Source of the DNA: NZ13-RE01 sp964612975
Lineage (GTDB): Bacteria; Dictyoglomota; Dictyoglomia; Dictyoglomales; Dictyoglomaceae
Reading direction: 5' to 3'
Assembly (NCBI GenBank): GCA_964612975.1
Contig: CAZTGC010000010.1
Span: 1-36,009, forward strand
Length of the DNA stretch: 36,009 bases
The position numbers were made by a program, and so were the translations under genes. The notes under the pieces were generated by a model. It was not told where the DNA came from and did not search any database. It saw nothing but the letters and a program-made list of their open reading frames with translations. How positions within the stretch are numbered: the stretch's first letter is position 1; every line of letters starts with the position of its first letter. Shown piece after piece: positions 16,666 through 25,338 of the stretch.

Positions 16666-17946
16666 CTATTTTTTCTTGCCAAGAGCTTTATCAAGAGCCT
16701 CCTGACACTCTTTTTGTGCATCTAATAAGGCTTTTTCTGCTGTTTTTTGTCCATAAAGGACATAGTCCCTTGCCTCAGTTAATTTATCCCATACTAAGGC
16801 TCCTACAGGAACAACAGGTCTACATTTTGCTACAGTGAGTAAATCTACAAATATTTTCTGCTCTGGATCGACCTTAAGAAGTTCAGGTACACCTGCCTTT
16901 ACTGTAGGTAAGTGGGCAGTATCTATTGCATATTTTATTTGTCCCTCGGTTGCCATATACATCATGAATTCAGCTGCTTCCTTAGGATTTCTTGCTCCCT
17001 TAGGAATTGCTAAGCTCCACCCACCAGCCCAAGTGGTAAGTTTTCCATCAATAGAAGGAATGTATGCTATACCATATTCAAAATCTTTTGGTGCGAAGGC
17101 TCTTAAATTAGCTAAATACCAGTTCCCATCAACTTTCATAGCCAATTTTCCTGCAATAAATGGATCAATCTCTGGACCAAACATTCCTAAGAATGCTCCT
17201 ATTGTTGCCATTCCATACTTATCTGCATATTTCTTTTGCCACTTATAGGAATCAATTATTCTCTTATCTGTTCCAAAAGTGAATCTTTGAAGTTTTTCAT
17301 TAAAGAATTCTCCACCAAAAGCCCAACCCCAAGTATAGTGCCATCCTTGAGAGAACCAAGGAATTAAGCCAAACACTTCGATAACATTTCCCTTAATCTT
17401 TGTAAGTTTTTCAGCAACAGCATCAAGCTCTGTAATAGTCCTTGGAGGTTTAGTAGGATCTAATCCTGCTTCTTTAAATAACTTCTTGTTATAGTATAAT
17501 ACTCTATCATCAGTATCCCAAGGTAGAACATAAAGTTTACCCTTAAAGGTTGCTTCTTGTATTGCAAAATCAAAGAACTGTGCCTTTAATTTCTTAACAT
17601 CTACCTTAATCATTACAAGCAAATCTTCTACACACTCTATAACCCCTTCATTGGCTCTTTGGGCTGCTGTAAATCTATCAAGATAGTATACATCAGGTCC
17701 TGTTCCTGCAGCAACAGCGGTCATCAATTTTGTTATTTCAGTCTCTGCACCAGGAACTAATAGGACCTTTACTCGAATATAAGGATGGGTTTTGTTAAAT
17801 TTCTCTACACTTTCCTCTATGGACTTTTTATCAACTTCTCGGGACATATTGTGCCAGAAAGTAATTTCTACAACTCTTTGTCCATATATAGGAAGGATTG
17901 ATATTAGAAGGAACACAATCAATAAACTTAAAATTAACTTTTTCAT
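16666..17946 (-). CDS. Extracellular sugar-binding protein of ABC transporter
   Basis: A 426-residue solute-binding protein (family 1). It has a signal peptide (KKLILSLLIVFLLISILPIYGQ) without a lipobox cysteine, then VEITFWHNMSREVDKKSIEE, a typical start, and the TKLMTAVAAGTGPDVYYLDRF ligand-binding block. As no lipidation Cys is seen, anchoring is uncertain; the signal segment may stay uncleaved. It precedes the two permease genes. AAGGAGG lies 7 bases before the ATG. Ligand is inferred to be mannose-containing oligosaccharides from the flanking GH38 and GH92 genes. Confidence 0.93.
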   Translation of the reverse strand: MKKLILSLLIVFLLISILPIYGQRVVEITFWHNMSREVDKKSIEESVEKFNKTHPYIRVKVLLVPGAETEITKLMTAVAAGTGPDVYYLDRFTAAQRANEGVIECVEDLLVMIKVDVKKLKAQFFDFAIQEATFKGKLYVLPWDTDDRVLYYNKKLFKEAGLDPTKPPRTITELDAVAEKLTKIKGNVIEVFGLIPWFSQGWHYTWGWAFGGEFFNEKLQRFTFGTDKRIIDSYKWQKKYADKYGMATIGAFLGMFGPEIDPFIAGKLAMKVDGNWYLANLRAFAPKDFEYGIAYIPSIDGKLTTWAGGWSLAIPKGARNPKEAAEFMMYMATEGQIKYAIDTAHLPTVKAGVPELLKVDPEQKIFVDLLTVAKCRPVVPVGALVWDKLTEARDYVLYGQKTAEKALLDAQKECQEALDKALGKKK

Positions 17947-18026
17947 ACCTCTACCTCCTTACTAAATTTTTAAAAATCGAGAAGTTTTTAAGATGAGCTT
18001 TTAAATTTTCTCCTGCTCACCTCCTT

Positions 18027-20618
18027 TCAAAATTTTGTAAATTTTAAAGTTTTCACTTCTCCCTTTTTAAAATTAATCTCCCATTTCCCATCTCCCTTTA
18101 ATATTTCCCTTTCATCCTCTTTCATATCCGTAATACAAACATTTTTAAAAATATTTGATCTCAAGGAATAAATTCCTTCGTCCCTCATATTAACAAATCT
18201 TGCGATAATTCCCTTTCCATCTTCAGAGATTTTTAGTGCTGTTAAGAATAACCCCTCAGGAATATCCATCAAAGTCCAATCCTTTATTTTTACAGGTGAG
18301 GCAATAGCAACAGGATAAATCAAATAATTTCTTGACTTTTCATAAAATTCTCTTTCATCATTAGAATTTAAAATTATAAAAGAATATTCAAAATTATATC
18401 TCCCAAGACATTGACCTTCTGGGGTCGGCATAAATGGTCCTGCATGTCCTTTTCTCGTGGTAAGATCCCCTCTTGATAAATAACCTACAGATCTTAAAAG
18501 AGTAATCTTAAGAGATGTTTCTTTTTCTTTTCTTTCAACTTCATATTCATGAAGTCCACGATTCACTATCATCATCTTTAATTTATGCCCAATAAGGCCC
18601 ACAAAGGACTCCATGGCATATCTTGGTATATTTTCTTCTATATATTCTTCACTATTCTTAACCTTTGTTTCATGTTCTACAATTCCATAATATCCATCAT
18701 TTAAAACCCTTTCTATTTCCTCTGGTAAATCTATTCCAAATCTTAATCTATGATCCCTTGCATTATTTTCTAAATCTAAGGAAACATCAATACGAGGAAA
18801 ATCTCTATATAAAGTGTAAGTTATATTAAATGGGATAGAGACCTTTTCAGAGCTTCTTTTTCTTCCCTCTGCAGAGATAGGAAGATTTATTTCTCCTGTT
18901 AAGAATATCTCTTTTGAAAAATTTTTATCTTTAACACCTAACCCTTTAACTTCAGGGATAACTTTTATGGGTTCTCCTTCTGTAGGAGAAAAGTTATATT
19001 CATCTCCTATATCCCCATGGTCTTCGAAGTAATTTATGTTTCTTATTTCTATATTGTTTATCTTGTCGTAGATATTAAAGGTTCCATCATTATTAAGATT
19101 GAAGGAATAAAAATTGTTTTCAAAATCCAAATTACTTTCTCCTAACTCTCTATTTTCTCTTTCCCTTTTCTTTAAAGTGAAAGAGGTAAAGGAAAGAGCA
19201 GGAAGTTCTGCTAAAAAGGATACCTTATATAGAGGATTTATAAAGGCCCTACCAGGATTTTTTTCTTTAAAGAAATTTATCATTGGGGATAAAAATAGAT
19301 AATTTCTCTTACTTGAGAGTCTGAATATCTCTTCGATAGGTATTCCTGCAGGCTCTATGTAGCTTTCAACTATATTGCCTTTAAAATCATAAATTTCATA
19401 TTCAGGAGAATCTAAATTTATATATAATTCGACAATTCTTCTTTCTTCTCTTTCCAAAGGATTAAATACACATATATTTACTTCATTATTCTTCTCACCA
19501 AGATTTATTAAAATATCATTCATAAATTTTGTTAATGTTCCTAATCCAATCTCCAGTGCAGAATAAAGCCTTATTTCTACATCCCTATGGACTCTATCTA
19601 TACTGCATCCACAAATACTATCATGGGGCTGAGATTTCAAAATGTTCTCCCATCCGTAATCTAATTCGTTCATTCTTGGATTAATATTTAAAATTTTTGC
19701 TATAGTAGATAGAGGTTCCAAATATTTCAGATAAAGGAGTTGTGTCTCAAAATTCAACAGCTTTAAATATACTCTTGTAGAAGTAACATCTTTTAGAATA
19801 GGTTCATAGGTTGGATCCCTGAGTTCTCCAATCACCTTTTCAAGCTTTGGATTTTCTTCTAAAACCTCTTTTACATAATCTTCAAGATTAGAATGAATAA
19901 ATTCCACTCCGAACTCTTTGCTCCATTCCGAGAATTTTTCAGGAAGTTCCATAAGAGGCATTTCATGATCTGTTCCATTCATGATCAAAATATTTCCTGT
20001 AGTTGCATGATTTTTTAGACTTTCTATCTCTTTTTTAAACTTTTCTTTAATACCATCCAAGTTATCTCCAAAGAGAGCACCATTGGAATAGCTATGTATT
20101 AGATTTACTGTGAGAATGCCATCTCCATTGGGAGCTTCCCAGAAAAATTCTGTTTTTCTTGTTTTAGAACCCACTCCCCTCCATACTATTCCTGCTTTAA
20201 AACCTAATCCCTTTAAAATTACTGGTGTATAAGCATTATGCCCAAACATATCAGGAAGATACCCTATATTCATTCCATCAATACCTAAATTTCTTAATAT
20301 TTTTCTTCCATACAAATAATTTCTAATAAGGGACTCTCCCATTATTAAGAATTCATCAGGAAGAATATACCAGGGACCTACAGAAATTTTGCCTTTTTTT
20401 ATTAAATTAATTAACCTTTCTTTATTTTCTGGGCGAAGTTCCAAATAATCTTCAAGAGCTATAACCTGCCCATCAAGAGAGAAAAATTTAAAATCTTTGT
20501 TTTTTTCAATATTGTTTATCAAAAGATCCATTAATTCTAATAGACGCTGACGAAAGATTTCAAAGGTTACATACCATTCTCTATCCCAGTGAGTATGAGT
20601 AACAACATGTACTTTCAT
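18027..20618 (-). CDS. GH38 alpha-mannosidase
   Basis: An 863-residue cytoplasmic alpha-mannosidase. The N-terminus has the zinc motif THTHWDREW (His10, Asp12). The nucleophile aspartate is Asp123 in YLPDMFGHNAYTP, and further metal/active-site residues lie in QPHDSICGCSIDRVHRD. The C-terminal beta domains (about 450-860) match bacterial GH38 length. I use the ATG at 20618: GGAGG lies 5 bases upstream, whereas the in-frame TTG at 20630 is inside the operator. There is no signal peptide, so it acts on imported oligosaccharides. It is the first gene of the operon that continues through the transporter to GH92. Confidence 0.94.
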   Translation of the reverse strand: MKVHVVTHTHWDREWYVTFEIFRQRLLELMDLLINNIEKNKDFKFFSLDGQVIALEDYLELRPENKERLINLIKKGKISVGPWYILPDEFLIMGESLIRNYLYGRKILRNLGIDGMNIGYLPDMFGHNAYTPVILKGLGFKAGIVWRGVGSKTRKTEFFWEAPNGDGILTVNLIHSYSNGALFGDNLDGIKEKFKKEIESLKNHATTGNILIMNGTDHEMPLMELPEKFSEWSKEFGVEFIHSNLEDYVKEVLEENPKLEKVIGELRDPTYEPILKDVTSTRVYLKLLNFETQLLYLKYLEPLSTIAKILNINPRMNELDYGWENILKSQPHDSICGCSIDRVHRDVEIRLYSALEIGLGTLTKFMNDILINLGEKNNEVNICVFNPLEREERRIVELYINLDSPEYEIYDFKGNIVESYIEPAGIPIEEIFRLSSKRNYLFLSPMINFFKEKNPGRAFINPLYKVSFLAELPALSFTSFTLKKRERENRELGESNLDFENNFYSFNLNNDGTFNIYDKINNIEIRNINYFEDHGDIGDEYNFSPTEGEPIKVIPEVKGLGVKDKNFSKEIFLTGEINLPISAEGRKRSSEKVSIPFNITYTLYRDFPRIDVSLDLENNARDHRLRFGIDLPEEIERVLNDGYYGIVEHETKVKNSEEYIEENIPRYAMESFVGLIGHKLKMMIVNRGLHEYEVERKEKETSLKITLLRSVGYLSRGDLTTRKGHAGPFMPTPEGQCLGRYNFEYSFIILNSNDEREFYEKSRNYLIYPVAIASPVKIKDWTLMDIPEGLFLTALKISEDGKGIIARFVNMRDEGIYSLRSNIFKNVCITDMKEDEREILKGDGKWEINFKKGEVKTLKFTKF

Positions 20619-20628
20619 CCCATCCTCC

Positions 20629-20656
20629 AACTTATATATACTTGTATATATAAGTT
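20629..20656. promoter_or_regulatory. 28-bp palindromic operator at the mannoside operon promoter
   Basis: Two perfect 13-bp arms (AACTTATATATAC and its complement) are separated by TT. It contains ACTTGTATATATAAGT, similar in shape to AraR-type operators (A-T-TTGTACGTACAA-T). It covers the -10 and the start site of the operon promoter and ends 11 bases before the GH38 start codon. A bound repressor would block initiation. The GntR/LacI hybrid at 10534 is the best candidate ligand. Confidence 0.7.
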
Positions 20657-20680
20657 ATCATAAAAATTTTTCCTTGTCAA
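20652..20680 (-). promoter_or_regulatory. Promoter of the mannoside operon
   Basis: On the minus strand TTGACA (20675-20680) is followed after 17 bases by TAACTT (20652-20657), preceded by TGA, which gives an extended -10 (TGnTAACTT). The predicted start is near 20645, the centre of the operator palindrome. Confidence 0.7.
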
Positions 20681-20751
20681 TAACTTGCCAGTTCAATTTG
20701 TTTATCTCTAACTGATTATATGTTAGATTTTTTACCTGAAGTCTTAAATAC

Positions 20752-20772
20752 TACAGAAGGTCTGTATTTTTT
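20752..20772 (+). promoter_or_regulatory. Small hairpin/palindrome before the MNT gene
   Basis: TACAGA-AGG-TCTGTA followed by TTTTTT. It could be a weak terminator or an autoregulatory site of the nucleotidyltransferase gene that starts 14 bases later. The stem is only 6 bp. Confidence 0.3.
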
Positions 20773-20785
20773 AGGGAGAAATTAG

Positions 20786-21034
20786 ATGAGATCACTTGAG
20801 GAGATAAAGAGTATACTTGAAAGACACAAAGAAGAGATCAGAGAAAAATATGGAGTAGTAATAATTGGGATATTTGGCTCTTATGTAAGGGGCGAGCAAA
20901 GAGAAGCAAGTGATATTGATATTTTAGTTGAGCTTGAGAGACCTATTGGATTTAAATTCTTTGAATTATGGGATGAACTTGAGAAAATTTTAGGAGTATC
21001 AGTAGATATACTCAGTGTGAAAGCAGTAAAATAA
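20786..21034 (+). CDS. MNT-type nucleotidyltransferase (antitoxin-like), short
   Basis: An 82-residue minimal nucleotidyltransferase. The catalytic signature is present: Gly31-Ser32 (GSYVRGEQ), then Asp43 and Asp45 (SDIDILVE). MNT proteins of this type AMPylate and silence a partner HepT toxin. AGGGAG lies 7 bases before the ATG. The chain stops right after VDILSVKAVK, where relatives usually continue for about 15 residues (KALKPR... region), so the C-terminus may be cut. The HepT partner, 28 bases downstream, is broken, so the gene may now be an orphan. Confidence 0.8.
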   Translation: MRSLEEIKSILERHKEEIREKYGVVIIGIFGSYVRGEQREASDIDILVELERPIGFKFFELWDELEKILGVSVDILSVKAVK

Positions 21035-21062
21035 AAACCATTATTGTGGTAAAGTATAAAAT

Positions 21063-21338
21063 ATGTTAAATTGTATTAAAAAGATTGAAAACTATATCTT
21101 AGATCTTTCATATGAAGAATTTACAAAAGATGAGAAAACAAAAGATGCAGTTATTAGAAATCTTGAAGTTTTAGGAAAAGCAGCCAATCAGATCCCCAAA
21201 AACATACAAGAAAATTATAAAAGACATATCTTGACAACAAATTATAAACATAAGGATATAATATCTAATATCTTAGGATGCATAAAGGGTTTATCACCTA
21301 CTAAATATAACTTTTCTATAACTATTTCCTTTGCTTGA
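21063..21338 (+). pseudogene. HepT-like HEPN toxin, inactivated by frameshift
   Basis: The first 55 or so residues match HepT (MLNCIKKIENY, EFTKDEKTKDAVIRNLEVLGKAANQIPKNI). After IQENYKRHI the sequence stops resembling the family. The +2 frame around 21227-21262 reads DIS-stop-QQIINIR, close to the expected IPW-x2-I-x2-xR segment, as if TGG had become TGA and a base had been gained or lost. The catalytic Arg-x4-6-His motif is missing in all frames I checked. It lies 28 bases after the MNT gene, the usual toxin position. Confidence 0.75.
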
Positions 21339-21429
21339 ATAAGCAAATTTTTAATTTCCTCAAAGGAATATACTGTAGCTCTTTTTTGGTCAAGATTAAG
21401 TGTTTAAACATAATCATATTTTTTTCTTT

Positions 21430-21457
21430 TTGAAACTACCTTCTTTTTCTGTATAAT
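21430..21457 (+). promoter_or_regulatory. Promoter of the aminotransferase-GH42 operon
   Basis: TTGAAA (21430-21435), 16-base spacer, TATAAT (21452-21457). AGGAGG at 21483-21488 lies 5 bases before the ATG at 21494. Confidence 0.7.
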
Positions 21458-21493
21458 TGAATAATGATTTTATAAAAAATAAAGGAGGAAATC

Positions 21494-22714
21494 ATGGCAA
21501 AATTAGCAATCTGCGGAGGAGAATCTGTAAGAGAGAAACCATATCCTGCTTGGCCTGTATTTGATGAGAGAGAAGAAAAAGCATTAATTGAGATACTAAG
21601 GAGTGGAAAATGGGGAAGGGTTAATGGAAAAAAGAATGAGGAATTCGAAAACAAATTTGCAAAGTATCATTCCGCAAAATATGGAATTACCTGTGTAAAT
21701 GGAACTGTAGCCTTAGAACTTTCCCTAAGAGCATTAGGGATTGAGCCAGGAGATGAAGTTATTGTCCCTCCTTATACCTTTATTGCCACTGCCAGCTCTG
21801 TCCTTATGGTTGGAGCAAAGCCAATTTTTGTAGATATTGATCCTAAAACCTATAATATTGATCCCAATAAAATTGAGTCTACAATAACTTCTAAAACAAA
21901 GGCTATAATCCCTGTCCATATTGGGGGCTGTCCTGCTAATATGGATAAAATATTGGATATTGCAAAAAAATATAATCTAAAGGTTTTAGAGGATGCTGCC
22001 CAAGCCCATGGAGCAGAGTGGAGGAGAAGAAAGGTTGGAGCATTAGGAGACATGGGTATATTTAGTTTTCAATCCTCAAAAAATATAAATGCAGGAGAGG
22101 GTGGAATTATTTTAACCAATAATGAAGAGCTCGCAGAAAGGACATGGTCCCTAATGAATGTGGGAAGGTCAAAAAAGGGTGAATGGTATATGCATTATAT
22201 CCTCTCTGGTAATTATAGAATGACAGAATTTCAGGCAGGAATCCTATTAGTTCAAATGGAAAGAATAGAAGAACTTATGAAAAAAAGAGAGGAAAATGCA
22301 AAATATCTAACAGAAAACTTAAATAAAATAGAAGGAGTAGAGGTTTTAACTCCCGATGAAGGAGTAACAAGACATGCCTATCATCTTTATATTTTTAAAT
22401 ACAAATCTTCCCATTTCAAGGGGTTACCCAAAATGGAATTTGTTAAGGCAATGAATGCAGAAGGTATTCCTCTAAAACCTGGTTATACTGTTCCAATATA
22501 CAGAATTCCTGCCATAGCAGATAATTTAAAGGATGATCAATATAAAGATCTTTATCTTCCTGAAACAGAAAGGGCATGTAGAGAAGAAGGAGTTTGGTTA
22601 TCTCAGAATGTTCTTTTGGGAACAAAGGAGGATATGAATGATATAATCTTAGCCATTAAGAAGATTCAGGAAAATGTTGATGAAATTTTAGAAGGATTGG
22701 AGGTTAAGAAATGA
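21494..22714 (+). CDS. DegT/DnrJ/EryC1/StrS family PLP aminotransferase
   Basis: A 406-residue fold-type I aminotransferase of the sugar-aminotransferase family. The PLP lysine is Lys196 in FSFQSSKNINAGEGG. The cofactor aspartate is in LEDAAQAHGAEW, and PPYTFIATASSVLMVGAKPIF is the usual N-terminal core. Members transaminate keto-sugars or keto-inositols; LAICGGESVREKPYPAWPVFDE resembles the inosose/keto-sugar subgroup more than perosamine synthases. Its stop overlaps the GH42 start by 4 bases (ATGA), so the two enzymes are coupled. The substrate may therefore be a sugar released by, or related to, the GH42 product (inference). Confidence 0.9.
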   Translation: MAKLAICGGESVREKPYPAWPVFDEREEKALIEILRSGKWGRVNGKKNEEFENKFAKYHSAKYGITCVNGTVALELSLRALGIEPGDEVIVPPYTFIATASSVLMVGAKPIFVDIDPKTYNIDPNKIESTITSKTKAIIPVHIGGCPANMDKILDIAKKYNLKVLEDAAQAHGAEWRRRKVGALGDMGIFSFQSSKNINAGEGGIILTNNEELAERTWSLMNVGRSKKGEWYMHYILSGNYRMTEFQAGILLVQMERIEELMKKREENAKYLTENLNKIEGVEVLTPDEGVTRHAYHLYIFKYKSSHFKGLPKMEFVKAMNAEGIPLKPGYTVPIYRIPAIADNLKDDQYKDLYLPETERACREEGVWLSQNVLLGTKEDMNDIILAIKKIQENVDEILEGLEVKK

Positions 22715-24762
22715 TAAACTCAAAACTTCCATTTATCTGGTATGGTGGAGATTATAACCCAGAACAATGGGAAAGAGAAGTATGGAAGGAAGATGTAAGA
22801 CTTTTTAAATTAGCAAACATTAATATTGCCACTGTTAATGTTTTTAGTTGGTCATTAATCCAGCCAGCAGAGGATAAATATGATTTCTCTCAATTAGACG
22901 AAATTATCAATATGTTATGGAATAATGGAATATACATATGTCTTGCAACATCAACCGCCTCTCAGCCCCATTGGATGTCAGTAAAATACAAAGAGATATT
23001 GCCAACGGATATAAATGGACTAAAGAGATCCCATGGAGGAAGAGTCAATTTTTGCCCTAATAGTAAAGTATATAGGGAGTTTTCTAAAAAGCTTGTGGAA
23101 AAATTAGCAGAAAAATATGCAAATCATGAGGCAGTTTTAATTTGGCATATTGCCAATGAGTATGGAACCTATTGTTATTGTGAAAATTGTGAAAAAGCCT
23201 TTAGGGAATGGCTTAAAAAGAAATATGGTACCTTAGAAGAACTAAATAGAAGGTGGCATACTGCCTTTTGGGGACAAACCTTCTACGATTGGAATGAGAT
23301 ATCTACACCAACCTTAAAAAATGTCCTTTTCCATCATTGGTGGACAGGAAAATTATCTAATGTAGCTCAAGGAATGGTTCTTGACTATTATAGGTTTATG
23401 TCAGAAAGCATCTTAGAATGCTATCTTAACGAATATAACATCATCAAAAAATATAATCCCAATATTCCTATAACCACAAATTTAATGGCATTATTTAAGC
23501 CTTTAAATTATTTTGAATGGGCAAAGCATATGGATGTGGTATCCTGGGATAGCTATCCATATATTACCGATGACTACGTAAGTATTGCCTTTAGGCATTC
23601 CCTTATGAGGGGACTTAAAAAGGGTGAACCCTTTATGCTTATGGAACAGACTCCAAGCCAAACAAATTGGCAACCATACTGCTATATTAAAAGGCCAAAG
23701 GTGATGAGATTATTAAGTTATCAAGCAATAGCTCAAGGAGCAGATACAATAATGTTTTTCCAACTTAGGCAGTCAAGGGGTGGTCCTGAAAAATTCCATG
23801 GAGCTATTATATCCCATGCAGGACATAAAAATACAAGGGTATTTCAAGAAGTAAAAGAGTTGGGAGAGGAATTAAAAAGTCTTGGAGATAAGATCTTAGA
23901 TAGTAAAGTAAAGTCTCAATCCGCAGTCCTATTTGATTGGGAAAATTGGTGGGCTCTTGAAAATTCTCAGGGTCCAAGTATGGACATAAATTATGCAGAA
24001 GGAGTAGAAAGTTATTATAGAGCCTTATATGAGAATCAATTGGGAGTTGATGTTATAGGAATTGAGGATAATTTTGAGAAATACAAATTAATTTCTGCAC
24101 CCCTTTTATATATGACCAAGGAAGAGGTTGCAAGGAAAATAGAAAATTATGTGAAAAATGGCGGAATATTTATTACTACCACCTTAAGTGGAATAGTAGA
24201 CGAAAATGATTTAGTTATCTTAGGAGGATACCCCGGCCTTTTAAGAAAAATTCTAGGAATATGGGTAGAAGAATTTGATGCCCTTCCCCCAGATATGAAA
24301 AATGAGATTATTATTCAGGATGAGTTTAGACAGGAATTTTCGGAGGAAAGTTATGAATGCAATTTAGTCTTTGATGTAATTCATTTAGAGGGTAATGAGG
24401 TAAAAGCCATAGGAGTCTATAAAAAGGACTATTATAAAGGATATCCCTGTGTAACAGTAAATAAATTTGGTAATGGATACTGTTATTATATTGGAACTTT
24501 TCCTTCTAAAAAGTTTTTAAAAGAGCTTGTTAGATATATTATGAAAATCCATGGAATTGAACCACTATTCGAAAATGTACCCTATGGGATAGAAATCACC
24601 AAGAGGCTAAAAAATGGAAAAACCTTCACCTTTATATTAAACCACACTGAGGAGATTAAAAAAATAAATATTGGAAAAAGAAAAAAAGATCTTCTTTCTG
24701 GAAGAATATTAGAAAAAGAAACTGAATTACATCCAAGGGAAGTTTTTATATTAGAAGAATAA
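22711..24762 (+). CDS. GH42 beta-galactosidase
   Basis: A 683-residue GH42 enzyme with YGGDYNPEQWEREVWKED at the N-terminus. The acid/base Glu150 is in WHIANEYG and the nucleophile Glu312 in FMLMEQTPSQTNW, nearly the same positions as in Thermus A4 beta-galactosidase. Cysteines CYCENC at about 155-160 form part of the zinc cluster found in several GH42 enzymes. The trimerisation domain (about 390-600) and a short C-terminal beta domain follow. No signal peptide is present, so it is cytoplasmic. Coupled by ATGA to the upstream aminotransferase and ended by a hairpin terminator. Confidence 0.94.
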   Translation: MINSKLPFIWYGGDYNPEQWEREVWKEDVRLFKLANINIATVNVFSWSLIQPAEDKYDFSQLDEIINMLWNNGIYICLATSTASQPHWMSVKYKEILPTDINGLKRSHGGRVNFCPNSKVYREFSKKLVEKLAEKYANHEAVLIWHIANEYGTYCYCENCEKAFREWLKKKYGTLEELNRRWHTAFWGQTFYDWNEISTPTLKNVLFHHWWTGKLSNVAQGMVLDYYRFMSESILECYLNEYNIIKKYNPNIPITTNLMALFKPLNYFEWAKHMDVVSWDSYPYITDDYVSIAFRHSLMRGLKKGEPFMLMEQTPSQTNWQPYCYIKRPKVMRLLSYQAIAQGADTIMFFQLRQSRGGPEKFHGAIISHAGHKNTRVFQEVKELGEELKSLGDKILDSKVKSQSAVLFDWENWWALENSQGPSMDINYAEGVESYYRALYENQLGVDVIGIEDNFEKYKLISAPLLYMTKEEVARKIENYVKNGGIFITTTLSGIVDENDLVILGGYPGLLRKILGIWVEEFDALPPDMKNEIIIQDEFRQEFSEESYECNLVFDVIHLEGNEVKAIGVYKKDYYKGYPCVTVNKFGNGYCYYIGTFPSKKFLKELVRYIMKIHGIEPLFENVPYGIEITKRLKNGKTFTFILNHTEEIKKINIGKRKKDLLSGRILEKETELHPREVFILEE

Positions 24763-24763
24763 A

Positions 24764-24788
24764 TAGGGGGGAGCAAAAACTCCCCCTA
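24764..24788. terminator. Terminator between GH42 and nikR
   Basis: TAGGGGGGAG and CTCCCCCTA flank a CAAAAA loop; the 9-bp stem has one bulged G. It lies between convergent genes, right after the GH42 stop and next to the nikR stop, so it may serve both. Confidence 0.75.
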
Positions 24789-24790
24789 AA

Positions 24791-25198
24791 TTAAATAACA
24801 TCAGTTATAGATATACTTGTATGTTTCACCCACTTTAAAGAGGAAATTTCATCATAAAGTTTTTTAACCTTTTCCACCTTCCCTTTAACTAATATTACCT
24901 CTAAACAATTTTTCTCATCAAAATGAACATGTAATGTGGAAATTATTACATCATGATAATGGTGCTGAATGTCCGTTAATTTATTTGAAAGATCATAAAT
25001 GTCATGCTCATAAATAATACTTATACTACCTATGATTTTTTCCCTCTTTACTTCCCACTTTTCTTTAACAAGATAATCCCGTATAAGATCTCTTATTGCC
25101 TCAGATCTACTATTATATCCTCGCTTTTCAATTATTTCATCAAATCTTTTTAATAATTCCTCTTCAATAGAAACCCCAAAACGTTTTATATTGTCCAT
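24791..25198 (-). CDS. nikR: NikR-type nickel-responsive regulator
   Basis: A 135-residue ribbon-helix-helix regulator with a C-terminal ACT-like metal domain. The DNA-binding part is KRFGVSIEEELLKRFDEIIE...NSRSEAIRDLIRDYL. The nickel ligands of E. coli NikR (His76, His87, His89, Cys95) align exactly in spacing with His79, His90, His92 and Cys98 here. It likely represses nickel uptake genes when nickel is plentiful, but no nickel transporter is in this window. The start region is joined directly to a DegT gene remnant, so its promoter must lie in or beyond that remnant. Confidence 0.92.
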   Translation of the reverse strand: MDNIKRFGVSIEEELLKRFDEIIEKRGYNSRSEAIRDLIRDYLVKEKWEVKREKIIGSISIIYEHDIYDLSNKLTDIQHHYHDVIISTLHVHFDEKNCLEVILVKGKVEKVKKLYDEISSLKWVKHTSISITDVI

Positions 25199-25206
25199 AA
25201 TTTTAA

Positions 25207-25325
25207 TAAATTTCCCTCTACAATCCCTAAGGCTCTAAACTAAAATATGTAAACCAGCTGTTCTAGAACTTACTGCAACAGCATATTTCATTCCAACATA
25301 CTCTGCTATTAATTTTTCCTCTTTA
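25207..25325 (-). pseudogene. Fragment of a DegT-family aminotransferase gene
   Basis: The minus strand reads EKLIAEYVGMKYAVAVSSRTAGLHILV and then, after a one-base shift, RALGI. This matches residues about 40-72 of the intact aminotransferase at 27532-28641 (EKLISEYVGVKHAVAVSSGTTGLHILVKALGI). No further aminotransferase sequence is found on either side. The Gly-Thr-Thr of the PLP-phosphate site is changed to Arg-Thr-Ala. It lies just downstream of an MNT gene, as the intact copy lies downstream of an MNT/HepT pair. Confidence 0.8.
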
Positions 25326-25338
25326 GACAGTCATCATA

